A DNA stretch of 64,000 nt from Rhodospira trueperi (GTDB lineage Bacteria > Pseudomonadota > Alphaproteobacteria > Rhodospirillales > Rhodospirillaceae). The notes beneath the pieces were generated by a model. It worked only from the letters and a program-made list of their open reading frames with translations. It had not been told where the DNA came from and did not search any database. Positions 7,774 through 17,660 of this stretch are shown one piece after another. Each line of letters opens with the position of its first letter. Position 1 is the first letter of the stretch. Where the stretch lies: assembly GCF_900101965.1 (NCBI RefSeq), contig NZ_FNAP01000010.1, positions 44,174-108,173 of the forward strand, given 5' to 3'. Both the position numbers and the translations under genes were made by a program.

Positions 7774-10046
7774 CCCGATCCGCCATTCTCGGCTTCCCCC
7801 GCATCGGCGCCCACCGCGACCTCAAGAAGGCCGTCGAGGCCCACTGGAAGGGCCAGCTCGATCATGCCGGCCTGAACCGGGTCGCGGCCGACCTGCGGGC
7901 GCGACACTGGACCACGCAAAAGGGCGTCGGCATCGACGTCATCCCGTCCAACGACTTCTCGTTCTATGACCAAGTGCTGGACATGACCGCCGCCCTTGGC
8001 GCCGTGCCGGCCCGCTTCGGGCACGACGGCGGCCCGGTCGGCCTGAACACCCTGTTCGCCATGGCGCGCGGGACCGATGACGCGCCGGCCATGGAAATGA
8101 CCAAGTGGTTCGACACCAACTATCACTACATCGTGCCGGAACTGCACACCGGGCAGCAGTTCACCCTGTCCACGACCAAGGCCGTGGACGAATTCAACGA
8201 GGCCAAGGCGCTGGGCATCGAAACGCGGCCCGTTCTGATCGGTCCGGTGACGTGGCTGTCGCTGGGCAAGGCCAAGGAGCCCGGCTTTGATCCGCTGTCC
8301 CTGCTGGAAGCGGTGCTGCCGGTCTATGTCGAACTGCTGAGCAGGCTGGCGTCCGCCGGCGCCGAATGGGTGCAAATGGACGAACCGATCCTGGCGCTCG
8401 ACCTGACCGAGGCGCAGCGGAAGACCCTGAAGCGCGCCTACGGCCTACTCAGTGAGGTAGGGCCGAAGCTGATGCTGGCCACCTACTTCGAGGGCCTGCG
8501 CGACAACACCGAGCTGGCCACGGGGTTGCCCGTCTCCGGCCTGCACATCGATCTTGTTCGCGCGCCCGACCAACTCGACGCCGTTCTGGAGGCCCTGCGC
8601 GACGACGCCGTGCTGTCGCTGGGCGTGATCGACGGCCGCAACGTGTGGCGCGCCGACCTGGAGGCCGCGCTCGGGCCGGTCGACACCGCCGTGGCCCGCC
8701 TGGGGCCGGATCGGGTGCAGGTGGCGCCGTCGTGCTCGCTTCTGCACACGCCGGTCGACCTGGATCTGGAGACGGGTCTGGACGCCGAACTGCGCTCCTG
8801 GATGGCGTTCTCGGTGCAGAAGCTGGGCGAGGTGGTGACCCTGGCCACGGCCGCCCGGACAGATCGCGCGGTCGTGGCCGACACGCTGGCGGCGAGTTCG
8901 GAAGCGGCCGCCGCGCGCCGGACCTCGACGCGCATCCACGATGCCGCCGTGGCCGCGCGCCTCGCCGCCGTCACCCCGGCCGACACGCGGCGCCACAGCC
9001 CGTTCCCGGACCGTCAGGCGGCACAGCGCGCGCGGCTGGGTCTGCCGGCCTTCCCGACCACCACCATCGGCTCGTTCCCGCAGACCACCGAGGTGCGGCA
9101 GAAGCGCGCCGCCTTCCGCCGGGGCGACATCGATCAGGCTGCCTACGATGGCTTCCTGAAGGACGAAACCGAACGCACCGTCCGCATCCAGGAAGAGCTG
9201 GGCCTGGACGTGCTGGTGCACGGTGAGTTCGAACGCAACGACATGGTGGAGTACTTCGGCGAACACCTGTCCGGCTTCGCCTTCACCCGCAACGGCTGGG
9301 TTCAGTCCTACGGCTCGCGGTGCGTCAAACCGCCGGTGATCTTCGGCGACGTCTCGCGGCCGGAACCGATGACCGTGGGTTGGTCGTCCTACGCGCAGTC
9401 CCTGACCGCCCGCCCCATGAAAGGCATGCTGACCGGGCCGGTCACCATTCTGAACTGGTCGTTCGTGCGCGACGACGTGCCGCGGTCCCAGACCTGCCGC
9501 CAGATCGCCTTGGCCATCCGCGACGAGGTCGTGGACCTGGAAGCTGCGGGCATCGGCGTCATCCAGATCGACGAGCCGGCGCTGCGCGAGGGCCTGCCGC
9601 TGCGCACCACCGACTGGGACGCCTATCTGGCCTGGGCGGTGGAGAGCTTCCGGCTGGCGTCGTCGGGGGTGGCGGACGAGACCCAGATCCACACCCACAT
9701 GTGCTACTGCGAGTTCAACGACATCATGCCGTCCATCGCCGCCCTGGACGCCGACGTGATCTCCATCGAGACCTCGCGGTCGGACATGGAGCTTCTGGAC
9801 GCTTTCGTGGACTTCCACTACCCGAACGAAATCGGCCCGGGTGTCTGGGATATCCACGCGCCGCGCGTGCCGCCGATGGAGGAGATGCGTCGCATGCTCG
9901 AAAAAGCCGCCAAGGTGTTGCCGGCCGATAACCTGTGGGTCAATCCGGACTGCGGCCTGAAAACCCGGGGCTGGCCCGAGGTCAAGGCCAGCCTGGAGAA
10001 TCTGGTCACGGCGGCGCGCAGCCTGAGGCAGTCGAAGGCGGCGTAA
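7770..10046 (+). CDS. metE: Cobalamin-independent methionine synthase
   Basis: At 758 residues this is full length for MetE, with an N-terminal barrel (about 1-370) and a catalytic C-terminal barrel (about 400-755). The zinc ligands are visible: His643 and Cys645 in HTHMCYC, and Cys728 in NPDCGL. The offset of +2 from the E. coli residues supports the alignment. It transfers a methyl group from 5-methyltetrahydropteroyl-triglutamate to homocysteine without B12. The start at 7770 has TTGGAGAG upstream and overlaps the small ORF before it. Expression is expected to be shut down by B12 through the upstream riboswitch, implying that a B12-dependent MetH exists elsewhere in the genome. Confidence 0.97.
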   Translation: MTRSAILGFPRIGAHRDLKKAVEAHWKGQLDHAGLNRVAADLRARHWTTQKGVGIDVIPSNDFSFYDQVLDMTAALGAVPARFGHDGGPVGLNTLFAMARGTDDAPAMEMTKWFDTNYHYIVPELHTGQQFTLSTTKAVDEFNEAKALGIETRPVLIGPVTWLSLGKAKEPGFDPLSLLEAVLPVYVELLSRLASAGAEWVQMDEPILALDLTEAQRKTLKRAYGLLSEVGPKLMLATYFEGLRDNTELATGLPVSGLHIDLVRAPDQLDAVLEALRDDAVLSLGVIDGRNVWRADLEAALGPVDTAVARLGPDRVQVAPSCSLLHTPVDLDLETGLDAELRSWMAFSVQKLGEVVTLATAARTDRAVVADTLAASSEAAAARRTSTRIHDAAVAARLAAVTPADTRRHSPFPDRQAAQRARLGLPAFPTTTIGSFPQTTEVRQKRAAFRRGDIDQAAYDGFLKDETERTVRIQEELGLDVLVHGEFERNDMVEYFGEHLSGFAFTRNGWVQSYGSRCVKPPVIFGDVSRPEPMTVGWSSYAQSLTARPMKGMLTGPVTILNWSFVRDDVPRSQTCRQIALAIRDEVVDLEAAGIGVIQIDEPALREGLPLRTTDWDAYLAWAVESFRLASSGVADETQIHTHMCYCEFNDIMPSIAALDADVISIETSRSDMELLDAFVDFHYPNEIGPGVWDIHAPRVPPMEEMRRMLEKAAKVLPADNLWVNPDCGLKTRGWPEVKASLENLVTAARSLRQSKAA

Positions 10047-10364
10047 CCCGACACCACGCCGCAACAACGGAGGCAGCGGCGGATGCAGACACCCGGTCCA
10101 GAGGGCACCACCGGATCGGCGGCGGCCGCCCGCCATGACGCTGGACGGCATCGTGGCGGGCGGCAAGGTCGCGCCAGCGCGCGCTGGCGCGGATGGACAG
10201 CTATCCGGACGACGCCCTGACCACGGTTCTCCTGAAGACGGCGTGGCGCGCTCCGCGCGCCCACGTCAGCTTGGAGACCGTCACCCAGCCGTGCGATAAC
10301 TGAACGCGGGCAGAGCGAGGGAGGAGGTGCCCCCCTCCCCGCGCATGCGGCCACACGAACGGAA
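10047..10364. other. Intergenic region with a possible gene remnant
   Basis: There is no complete gene here. One frame around 10195-10303 reads as plausible protein (an ARMDSYPDDALTT-like segment ending in TGA) but lacks a start and a recognisable family. It may be the decayed end of a lost gene or chance coding in GC-rich DNA. A GC-rich GGGAGG/CCTCCC inverted segment near 10319-10345 could end transcription between metE and the convergent DUF2076 gene, but it has no T-run. Confidence 0.3.
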
Positions 10365-10880
10365 TCAGAGGAACTCGCCGCCGCCGAGATCACCGAAGTC
10401 CCCGAAATCGGCGTCACCGCCGTCGGCCATCTGATCCATGCCGTCCGCCCCGGCCTCGCCGTCACTGAACATCGACGCGATGGCCCCACCCAGCAGCACG
10501 CCGCCGGTGACGCCCAGGGCGGTCTGCGCGGCTCCGGCGAGGAAACCGCCGCGCGGGACATCCCGGAACGGCGAGGCCGCCGCCGCGCGGTTGGCGCGCG
10601 AGCGGTTGGGCGCCATTCCCCCCAGAAAGCCGGACAGAAAGCCACCGTCGGCGGCCGGGGCGGGGCCGCGCTCCAGGTCATCGATGCGGGCGCGGGCCTC
10701 CTTCAGCGCCTGTTCCTGGACCAGGATCGTCTGGGCCATGACATAAGCCGCGTCGGGCTGCGCGGCCATGCGCTCGGAAATGAGCCTCTCGGCCGCCGGA
10801 TCGCGGGACGAGGCCTGGGCCGCCGCCTCCCGCAGCCGGTCGAACAGATCATTGATCATCGCGCGTTCGGACGAATCCAT
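10365..10880 (-). CDS. DUF2076 family protein
   Basis: This 171-residue protein has the DUF2076 layout. An N-terminal helical part (MDSSERAMINDLFDRLREA) is followed by a helix around residues 40-70 and a Gly-rich SGFLGGM segment with small-residue repeats. A short hydrophobic Gly/Ala stretch follows, and the tail is very acidic with Asp and Gly repeats. The family is described as putative periplasmic or envelope ligand-binding proteins, but no activity is established and I see no cleavable signal peptide. The start has AGGAGG at good spacing. It is on the same strand as, but transcribed after, the JAMM gene 83 bp away. The function is unknown. Confidence 0.75.
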   Translation of the reverse strand: MDSSERAMINDLFDRLREAAAQASSRDPAAERLISERMAAQPDAAYVMAQTILVQEQALKEARARIDDLERGPAPAADGGFLSGFLGGMAPNRSRANRAAAASPFRDVPRGGFLAGAAQTALGVTGGVLLGGAIASMFSDGEAGADGMDQMADGGDADFGDFGDLGGGEFL

Positions 10881-10963
10881 GTCGTGCCTCCTGCCTGGGT
10901 GTGGAACCGATCATCCTGGACGGCAGATGGGGGCGGACCCGGACCACCGCCAGACGGTCGGGA

Positions 10964-11419
10964 TCAGGCTGTCGCGTCGGTCCGCAGGCGCAACGGCCGG
11001 AACCCGGCGGCGCCGTTTTCACCGACAGGCCCCTCGACGGCCCAGGCGGTCGCGACCGGGTCGGCATCGTCCGGCCCGCGCAGGGCGACGATCAGCCAGA
11101 TCAGGTCCGCCTCGAACGCCGCGCGGCGGTCGGTCTCGCTCGGCGCCGCCGCGTGCCCCGGGTGGGAGTGGAAATGTCCGATCACCCGCGACGGTCCGCC
11201 GCGCAGGCCTTTCATGAGGGCGATGCGCGCCGCCGGGTCCACCTCGAAGCGGTCGGGCCGGCCGCCAGCGGCCACATTGGGGGTGGGGTGGGCAATCTCG
11301 ATCCACACCGTCCCGTCAGCCCCATCACGGCCAGAGAGCAGGCCGCACGCCTCGCGCGGCCAGCCGGCGCGAACGTGGGCCAGGATGACCGCGCGCGCTG
11401 ATTCCGGCAGGATGACCAT
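10964..11419 (-). CDS. JAMM/MPN+ (Mov34/PAD-1) family metalloprotease
   Basis: This 151-residue protein is a single JAB domain with a complete JAMM zinc site: Glu23 (PREACGLL) and HSHP at residues 84-87, then Ser94 and Asp97, matching the HxHP-x6-S-x2-D pattern. Bacterial members (M67 family) usually act on ubiquitin-like sulfur carriers or cleave isopeptide-type bonds, but no partner carrier or E1-like gene is visible here. The ATG at 11419 lies 2 bp after the stop of the DUF6476 gene, so the two are cotranscribed and probably coupled. A much longer open frame across this locus on the same strand is a GC-rich artefact over rluA and is not the protein. Confidence 0.85.
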   Translation of the reverse strand: MVILPESARAVILAHVRAGWPREACGLLSGRDGADGTVWIEIAHPTPNVAAGGRPDRFEVDPAARIALMKGLRGGPSRVIGHFHSHPGHAAAPSETDRRAAFEADLIWLIVALRGPDDADPVATAWAVEGPVGENGAAGFRPLRLRTDATA

Positions 11420-11421
11420 GC

Positions 11422-11730
11422 TTACCGCGAAGGCGAGCCGTGGACCGCCACGGTGCCGAGCCGGCGTCCGTCGGCGGGGTCGATCACCACCACGCGATCG
11501 GGACGGCCGCCGCCGGTCAGACCCAGAATCACACGCCCCTGTCCGTCGGACATCATGTGGCTGATGCGCGTGCCCTCCGGTTCGTCCAGGCTGGCGCGGT
11601 CGAACACCGCGCGGTCGCCGTCGTCCCGCCCCAATTTCCCGGACTGCTGCATCATGCCGTAGCCGAACAGGCCCAGCCCCAGCAGGATGAGCACCCCCAT
11701 GAAGACGACGAGGCTCTTGACGGCGGCCAT
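11422..11730 (-). CDS. Small membrane protein of the DUF6476 type
   Basis: This 102-residue protein has one N-terminal membrane helix (about residues 6-27, LVVFMGVLILLGLGLFGYG), then a short charged linker and a small domain rich in Gly, Val and Asp, ending near VVVIDPADGRRLGTV. It resembles the DUF6476 family found in alphaproteobacteria next to rluA and rpoH, an arrangement kept here with rluA divergent 70 bp away. The ATG at 11730 was chosen because the longer frame upstream crosses into the divergent gene. The second domain faces the periplasm or cytoplasm depending on topology, which I cannot decide. The biochemical role is unknown. Confidence 0.7.
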   Translation of the reverse strand: MAAVKSLVVFMGVLILLGLGLFGYGMMQQSGKLGRDDGDRAVFDRASLDEPEGTRISHMMSDGQGRVILGLTGGGRPDRVVVIDPADGRRLGTVAVHGSPSR

Positions 11731-11800
11731 GTGGAAATCCCTCGGTGGCGGCGGATATGATCCGGCAAACGACAACGTCCCGCCGATATACGGTTGAATC

Positions 11801-12787
11801 ATGAGCCAAGGCAACGATTCCGCACCCGACGCGGCCCCCTTCACCGCCATCGTGCCCCCGGACGCCCAGGGCCAACGCCTGGATCGCTGGCTGACGGGAA
11901 CCCATGGCGGACATTCGCGTTCCCGATTGAAGGCCTTGATCGAAGGGGGGGCTTTGACGGTGGACGGCATGACCATGACGGACCCGGCGCGGCGCCTGAA
12001 GGCGGGCGAGACGGTGTGTCTCGTTGAACCGCCGCCGGTGGATCCGACCCCGCGTCCCGACGCCGTCCCGCTGACGGTGGTGTTCGAGGACGCCCATGTG
12101 ATCGTCATCGACAAGCCGGCGGGAATGGTGGTGCATCCGGCCCCGGGCAATCCGGATCGGACGCTCGTCAACGCCCTGCTGGCGCATTGCGGCGACAGCC
12201 TGTCGGGCATCGGCGGGGTGCGCCGGCCGGGCATCGTTCACCGGCTGGACAAGGAGACCAGCGGACTCATGGTCGTGGCCAAGACCGACCGGGCGCATCG
12301 GGCGTTGGCAGCGCAGTTCGCCGATCGCACCCTGCACCGGGTCTATCACGCGCTTGTCTGGGGTGTGCCGAGCCCGGCCGTCGGCGAGGTCGAGGGCGCC
12401 ATCGGCCGCCACCCCACCCAGCGCACGCGCATGGCCGTGGTGGCCTCGGGCGGCAAGCCGGCCCTGACGCGCTACCGGACCCTGCGCGCCTGGGGCACGG
12501 GCCTTGCTCTGGTCGAATGCCGGCTGGCCACCGGGCGCACCCACCAGATTCGAGTCCACATGTCCCACATAGGCCACTCTCTTGTCGGGGACGCGACCTA
12601 CGGTAAGGTGCCGCGCCGCCCGCCGCTGCCGCCGGAGGCAATGGCCCCCCTGGTCAGCCTGCCGCGTCAAGCGCTGCATGCGGTGGCCCTGGGATTTTGC
12701 CATCCGGAGACCGGTGAACCGATGACCTTCGAGTCCCGTATCCCGGATGTGATCACCGATATCCTGACCCGCCTTAACGAGATGTAA
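11801..12787 (+). CDS. RluA-family 23S rRNA pseudouridine synthase
   Basis: At 328 residues the protein has an N-terminal S4 RNA-binding domain (about 20-80) and an RluA catalytic domain. The catalytic Asp150 lies in HRLDKETSG, and the later motif TGRTHQIRVHM is intact. It converts uridines in 23S rRNA to pseudouridine; the S4 domain and length favour an RluD- or RluC-like role, but sequence reading does not decide which sites. It is divergent from the DUF6476/JAMM pair and precedes rpoH by 168 bp, the usual alphaproteobacterial neighbourhood. The ATG at 11801 gives the expected start just before the S4 domain. Confidence 0.93.
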   Translation: MSQGNDSAPDAAPFTAIVPPDAQGQRLDRWLTGTHGGHSRSRLKALIEGGALTVDGMTMTDPARRLKAGETVCLVEPPPVDPTPRPDAVPLTVVFEDAHVIVIDKPAGMVVHPAPGNPDRTLVNALLAHCGDSLSGIGGVRRPGIVHRLDKETSGLMVVAKTDRAHRALAAQFADRTLHRVYHALVWGVPSPAVGEVEGAIGRHPTQRTRMAVVASGGKPALTRYRTLRAWGTGLALVECRLATGRTHQIRVHMSHIGHSLVGDATYGKVPRRPPLPPEAMAPLVSLPRQALHAVALGFCHPETGEPMTFESRIPDVITDILTRLNEM

Positions 12788-12955
12788 CGTTTCGGCCTCA
12801 TTTCTGACCAATTCGGTACAGTATGATTGGACTCGGACATGCAGGCGGGTTAGGATCGTTCCAATTCATGCTGGAGGATGACACCTCCTTCCTCCGGCGC
12901 AGGCAGACATCCACGCCCCACAGACCGGCGGGATCGGCGACAGGGAGAGCGAGAC

Positions 12956-13879
12956 ATGGCGAGTGCACGCGGCGGCCTCCTTGGCCTTGAACCGGAGAGC
13001 AACCTGTCACGGTACCTTCAGGATATCCGGAAGTACCCGATGTTGACTCCGGACGAAGAGTACATGCTGGCCAAACGCTATCAGGACTCCGAGGACGGCG
13101 AGGCCGCCCACCGGCTGGTCTCCAGCCATCTGCGTCTGGTGGCCAAGATCGCCATGGGCTACAGGGGCTACGGCCTGCCCATGGGCGAGGTGATTTCGGA
13201 GGGCAACGTCGGTCTGATGCAGGCCGTCAAGCGCTTCGACCCGGATCGCGGCTTCCGGTTGGCCACGTATGCGATGTGGTGGATTCGCGCCTCGATCCAG
13301 GAATACATCCTGCATTCCTGGTCCCTGGTGAAGATGGGCACCACGGCGGCGCAGAAGAAGCTGTTCTTCAACCTGCGCAAGATGAAGGGCCAGCTCCAGC
13401 TCATGGAGGACGGCGACCTGCCGTTCGAAAGCGTGACCGTGATCGCCACCAAGCTAGGCGTGCCGGAACAGGACGTGGTCAACATGAACCGCCGCCTGGG
13501 CAGCCCCGACCACTCACTGAACGCGCCGGTGCGCATGGACGGCGAGGGCGAGTGGCAGGACTGGCTCGTCGATGACGGCGAGAGTCAGGAAGCGATGCTG
13601 GCCGACCACGAGGAACTGAGCCAGCGCCGTGACCTGCTGGCCCGCGCCATGGAAACCCTGAACCAGCGTGAGCGCCACATCCTGACCGAACGGCGCCTGA
13701 GCGAGGAGCCGATGACGCTGGAGGACCTCTCCCGCGAATACGGTATCTCGCGCGAGCGGGTGCGCCAGATCGAGGTGCGCGCGTTCGAGAAGCTGCAACA
13801 GTGGATGCAGCGTGCCGGTCCCGGCGGTCAGGGCGGCCACCACACCGCCCCGAGCGGCGCCATGTCAGCGATGGCGTGA
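12956..13879 (+). CDS. rpoH: RNA polymerase heat-shock sigma factor (sigma-32)
   Basis: This 307-residue sigma-70 family protein has regions 1.2, 2, 3 and 4 in order. The RpoH box is visible as QKKLFFNLR (133-141), which separates it from RpoD. Region 2 contains the FRLATYAMWWIRASIQEYIL core-binding and -10 recognition segment, and region 4 has the SRERVRQIEVRAFEKL helix. It directs transcription of chaperone and protease genes. ATG 12956 follows CAGGGAGAG; an in-frame upstream ATG at 12878 would add 26 unlikely residues. A long leader (12788-12955) could form RNA structure that controls translation, as in other rpoH genes, but I could not fold it. Confidence 0.95.
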   Translation: MASARGGLLGLEPESNLSRYLQDIRKYPMLTPDEEYMLAKRYQDSEDGEAAHRLVSSHLRLVAKIAMGYRGYGLPMGEVISEGNVGLMQAVKRFDPDRGFRLATYAMWWIRASIQEYILHSWSLVKMGTTAAQKKLFFNLRKMKGQLQLMEDGDLPFESVTVIATKLGVPEQDVVNMNRRLGSPDHSLNAPVRMDGEGEWQDWLVDDGESQEAMLADHEELSQRRDLLARAMETLNQRERHILTERRLSEEPMTLEDLSREYGISRERVRQIEVRAFEKLQQWMQRAGPGGQGGHHTAPSGAMSAMA

Positions 13880-13911
13880 CGGTCGGTCACCCAACCCGAA
13901 ACACAACCAAA

Positions 13912-13950
13912 ACGGCAGGGCGTCGGCGATTCCGTCGGCGCCCTTGCCGT
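13912..13950 (+). terminator. Hairpin downstream of rpoH
   Basis: ACGGCAGGGCG (13912-13922) pairs with CGCCCTTGCCGT (13939-13950) with one bulged base. There is no T-run on the plus side, while the minus side reads TTTT right after the stem. It may stop transcription from rpoH weakly, or act in the opposite direction. Confidence 0.4.
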
Positions 13951-14084
13951 GTCAAAAGGCGCCGCACGGCTCCCCCGGCCATCCGTCCGTTGGCCGACGC
14001 CAAATCTCCTTACCGCCTGCGGCGAACCGGAGTATCCTTCCAGGCCGTTCCGGTGTTCCGGGTTTGTCGCCGCAGAACAGGACC

Positions 14085-14912
14085 ATGACGCGCATGCTGG
14101 ATGACCGCTCCGCCCCCCGAACCGTTACCGTTGATCGATCCCGCCCCGTTCGCCTGACCCGCCGAGGGCTGTTGCAGGGGCTCGCCTCCGGCAGTGTCGT
14201 GGCCCTGACCGGGTGCGTCGCCAATCCCCACCTGGGGGGACGCGAGCAGCTCATGCTGGTGAGCGATTCGCAGCTCGCGGCCATGTCCGGCACGACCTGG
14301 CAGCAGGTGACGCAACAGTACCGACCCGTGCGCCGGGGACACATGGCGCAGGCGGTGGACCGGGTGGGCCACCGGATCGTCGGCGCCTCCGGTCTGGATC
14401 CCAATCGGAACTGGCAGTTCACGTTGCTGGACAGCAACGAGGTCAACGCCTTCGTCCTACCGGGCGGGCAGGTGGCCTTTTTCGAGGGCATCACGCAAAA
14501 GTTCCAGAACGAAGATCAGATGGCGACGGTCATGGGCCACGAGGTCGGCCATGTCGCCGGGCGCCATGCCGCCGAGCGGGCCAGCCAGCAGCTTGTCGCC
14601 GGGCTCGGCATGACGGTCGCTCAGGTCATCATCGCCAGTTCGGATACGCGCTACGCCGCCGAGATCGCCGGCGTGCTCGGCGCCGGCGTGACCTTCGGCT
14701 ACATCCTGCCCTATTCCCGCCAGCACGAATACGAGGCCGACGCCCTGGGGCTGCGCTACATGGCGCGGGCCGGATACCAACCCCGGGAATCGGTCCGGTT
14801 CTGGCAGAACATGATGGGCTCGGGCCAGCAAGTGACTGAGTTCATGTCCACGCATCCCAGCGACCGCAACCGGATCGCCGCCCTCAACCACCAGATCCAG
14901 TCTCTGGGCTGA
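14085..14912 (+). CDS. M48 family zinc metalloprotease, putative lipoprotein
   Basis: This 275-residue protein carries the M48 motif HEVGH at 152-156, with Glu217 of EYEAD as the likely third zinc ligand. The N-terminus has a twin-arginine-like RRGLLQ (26-31) followed by a hydrophobic stretch and the lipobox LTGC (Cys44), so it should be an envelope lipoprotein, probably periplasmic-facing. By family (BepA/LoiP-like) it would take part in outer-membrane protein quality control. Its place after rpoH fits a stress theme but is not proof. ATG 14085 was chosen near ACAGGA; ATG 14094 is an alternative. A long upstream frame overlapping rpoH is noise. Confidence 0.87.
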   Translation: MTRMLDDRSAPRTVTVDRSRPVRLTRRGLLQGLASGSVVALTGCVANPHLGGREQLMLVSDSQLAAMSGTTWQQVTQQYRPVRRGHMAQAVDRVGHRIVGASGLDPNRNWQFTLLDSNEVNAFVLPGGQVAFFEGITQKFQNEDQMATVMGHEVGHVAGRHAAERASQQLVAGLGMTVAQVIIASSDTRYAAEIAGVLGAGVTFGYILPYSRQHEYEADALGLRYMARAGYQPRESVRFWQNMMGSGQQVTEFMSTHPSDRNRIAALNHQIQSLG

Positions 14913-15016
14913 TCCCTGGGCTGACCCAGTTCCCAATCGTTGGAGGGCGGCGGTTTCCACCTGCCCCCTCCTCACTGCATCAACAAATCTGCTTGATTCA
15001 CATAGATTTGCTTCAT

Positions 15017-15124
15017 CTCGTCATTGCAAGAAGCGTAGCAACGAAGCAATCCAGGACACGGGGCGCGATCCTTCGCTCTGGGTTGCTTCGCCCTCGTCTG
15101 GCGACGAGGGCTCGCAATGACGAG
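15017..15124. repeat. Palindromic dispersed repeat, copy 1 (CTCGTCATTGC ends)
   Basis: A 108-bp element bounded by the inverted repeat CTCGTCATTGC (15017-15027) and GCAATGACGAG (15114-15124). It contains GAAGCAATCCAG on the left arm, GGTTGCTTCG on the right arm, and an internal CCCTCGTC/GACGAGGG hairpin. A second copy lies at 24668-24775. It lies in the 429-bp gap between the M48 gene and maeB, which holds no gene. It resembles a widespread class of small palindromic repeats in proteobacteria. Confidence 0.75.
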
Positions 15125-15341
15125 TCACGTCGCCGCACGGGCGACGAGATACCGCGTCTTCGGAAAGATAGTGTGATGACGATAAAGCTGAGGGCGCGAA
15201 CCCCAAGAAATCTCTGGGCAGGCGCGCGCCGAACCGGCACCATGGCGTCCGTCAGGTACCGTGGGCGTTTCCTTCTTGCGTCTCGCCCCGGCCTTCCCTC
15301 CCCCACCCGCGATCCCTCAACATCAGGCGAACACGACCGGC

Positions 15342-17618
15342 ATGGACGACACCAAAGACACCGCAGCCAACAACCTGAAGCGCGAGGCGCTGCTGATGCA
15401 CGCCTCCGGCCGACCCGGCAAGCTGGAGATCACGCCCACCAAGCCCCTGACCACGCAGCGCGACCTGTCGCTGGCCTATTCGCCCGGCGTGGCGGCCCCG
15501 TGCCTGGAGATCGAGCGCGATCCCTCGACCGCCTACGACTACACCGCGCGCGGCAACCTCGTCGCGGTGATCTCGAATGGCACCGCCGTGCTTGGCCTGG
15601 GCGATCTGGGGGCGTTGGCCTCCAAGCCGGTGATGGAAGGTAAGGCCGTCCTGTTCAAGAAGTTCGCCGACATCGATGCGCTGGACCTGGAGGTGGACAC
15701 CCGCGACGTCGATGAGTTCATCAACGCCGTGCGATACCTGGGACCGAGCTTCGGTGGCATCAACCTGGAAGACATCAAGGCCCCGGAATGCTTCATCATC
15801 GAACAGCGCCTGAAGGAGCTGATGAACATTCCGGTGTTCCACGATGACCAACACGGCACCGCCATCATCGTCGCCGCCGGCCTGACCAACGCCTGTCACC
15901 TGACCGGCCGGGCGATGGACGAGATCACTGTCGTGGTCAACGGCGCGGGAGCCGCCGGCGTCGCCTGCGCCGAACTCATCAAGTTCATGGGCGTGCGCCA
16001 CGACAACGTCATGCTATGCGACACCAAGGGGGTGATCCACCGCGAGCGGTCCAACCTGAACCAATGGAAATCCGCGCACGCGGTCGACACCGACCGGCGG
16101 TCCCTGGCTGATGCCCTGGAAGGCGCCGACGTGTTCCTGGGCCTGTCGGTGAAGGGCGCGGTGACGCCGGAGATGGTGGCGTCGATGGCCGACCGGCCGA
16201 TCATCTTCGCCATGGCCAATCCGGATCCCGAAATCACGCCAGAGGAAGTGGCCACTGTGCGCTCCGACGCCATCATGGCCACCGGGCGCTCCGACTACCC
16301 CAACCAGATCAACAACGTGCTGGGCTTCCCCTACATCTTCCGCGGGGCGCTGGACGTACGTGCACGCTCTATCAACATGGAGATGAAGGTGGCCGCAGCC
16401 CGCGCCATCGCCATGCTGGCGCGGGAGGACGTGCCCGACGAGGTGGCGGCGGCCTACGCCGGCCGGCGGCTGCGCTACGGGCCGGACTACATCATCCCGG
16501 TGCCGTTCGACCCGCGCATGATCTTCGCCATTCCGCCAGCCGTGGCGCGCGCCGCGATGGACACCGGCGTGGCGACCATGCCCATCGTGGACATGGACGG
16601 CTATCGGCAGGCGCTGTCGGCCCGCCTCGATCCGACGGCGGCCAGCCTTCAGGCCATCCACAACGAGGTGGCACGGCATCCCCAGCGGGTGGTGTTCGCC
16701 GAGGGCGAGGAAGAGAAGTCGATCCGCGCCGCCGTGGCCTTCCGCAACGGCGGATACGGCACGCCCATTCTGGTCGGGCGCGAGGAGCGTATCGCCGAGG
16801 CGGTCTCCAGACTGGGACTGGGCAGCTTGGAGGGGATCGAGGTCTACAACGCCCGTGTTTCGTCGCACAACAAAACCTACACGGACTATGTCTACAGCCG
16901 CATGAACCGCAAGGGCGCGCTGTACCGCGATGCCCAGCGCTGGGTGAACCAGGATCGCAACGTCTTCGGCGCCTGCATGGTGGCCCTGGGCGACGCCGAC
17001 GCCATGGTCACCGGCCTGACCCGCCACCAGCACCATGCGCTGGCGCAGATCGCCATGTGCGTCGATCCGACTCCGAGCGAGTTGGTCATGGGGCTGACCA
17101 TGGTGGTCTCCAAGGGCCGAACGGTGTTCATCGCCGACACCACCGTTCACGAGGCGCCGACGGCCGGCGAGATGGCCGACATCGCCCAACAGGCGGCCCG
17201 CGCCGCGCGCCGGCTCGGTCATGAGCCCCGGGTGGCGTTGCTGTCCTACTCCACCTTCGGTGCGCCGGCCGGAGAGAACCCGATTCGCACTCGGGAGGCG
17301 GTTCGCATCCTGGAAGAGCGCCACCCCGACTTTGAGTTCGAGGGCGAAATGGGGGCCCATGTCGCGTTGGATGCCGACCTTCTGAAGATGTATCCGTTCT
17401 CGCGATTGAGCGGACCGGCCAACGTTCTGATTATGCCCGGCCTGAACTCTGCGAACATTTCATACAAACTTCTTCAGAAACTAGGCGGCGGAACTGTCAT
17501 TGGTCCCATGTTGCTGGGGTTGTCCCGGCCGGTTCAGATCACCGCCATGGATGCCACGGTCTCCGACATGGTTCATATGGCGGTGATGGCGGCGCACGAC
17601 GCCCTCAAGCGGGGCTAG
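15342..17618 (+). CDS. maeB: NADP-dependent malic enzyme with phosphotransacetylase-like domain
   Basis: This is a 758-residue two-domain protein, the usual MaeB length. The N-terminal malic enzyme part (about 1-425) includes the catalytic region around [13 protein letters not shown] and the dinucleotide-binding [12 protein letters not shown]. The C-terminal part (about 430-758) resembles phosphate acetyltransferase and is thought to be regulatory in this class. It oxidatively decarboxylates malate to pyruvate and CO2 with NADP, giving pyruvate and NADPH when growing on C4 acids. ATG 15342 was chosen because alignment with the family begins here; the frame upstream to 15261 is filler. It is 42 bp before the PhoR-like kinase gene. 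Confidence 0.94.
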   Translation: MDDTKDTAANNLKREALLMHASGRPGKLEITPTKPLTTQRDLSLAYSPGVAAPCLEIERDPSTAYDYTARGNLVAVISNGTAVLGLGDLGALASKPVMEGKAVLFKKFADIDALDLEVDTRDVDEFINAVRYLGPSFGGINLEDIKAPECFIIEQRLKELMNIPVFHDDQHGTAIIVAAGLTNACHLTGRAMDEITVVVNGAGAAGVACAELIKFMGVRHDNVMLCDTKGVIHRERSNLNQWKSAHAVDTDRRSLADALEGADVFLGLSVKGAVTPEMVASMADRPIIFAMANPDPEITPEEVATVRSDAIMATGRSDYPNQINNVLGFPYIFRGALDVRARSINMEMKVAAARAIAMLAREDVPDEVAAAYAGRRLRYGPDYIIPVPFDPRMIFAIPPAVARAAMDTGVATMPIVDMDGYRQALSARLDPTAASLQAIHNEVARHPQRVVFAEGEEEKSIRAAVAFRNGGYGTPILVGREERIAEAVSRLGLGSLEGIEVYNARVSSHNKTYTDYVYSRMNRKGALYRDAQRWVNQDRNVFGACMVALGDADAMVTGLTRHQHHALAQIAMCVDPTPSELVMGLTMVVSKGRTVFIADTTVHEAPTAGEMADIAQQAARAARRLGHEPRVALLSYSTFGAPAGENPIRTREAVRILEERHPDFEFEGEMGAHVALDADLLKMYPFSRLSGPANVLIMPGLNSANISYKLLQKLGGGTVIGPMLLGLSRPVQITAMDATVSDMVHMAVMAAHDALKRG

Positions 17619-17660
17619 CGGGCGCCGTCGGGGTCCGGCGGACGCTGCGAGAGGCATGCC

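Noticed and set aside
10964-12811. 615-residue minus-strand frame joining the JAMM protease to antisense rluA
   Set aside because: Only the last 151 residues form a protein family; the rest mirrors rluA and crosses the DUF6476 gene.
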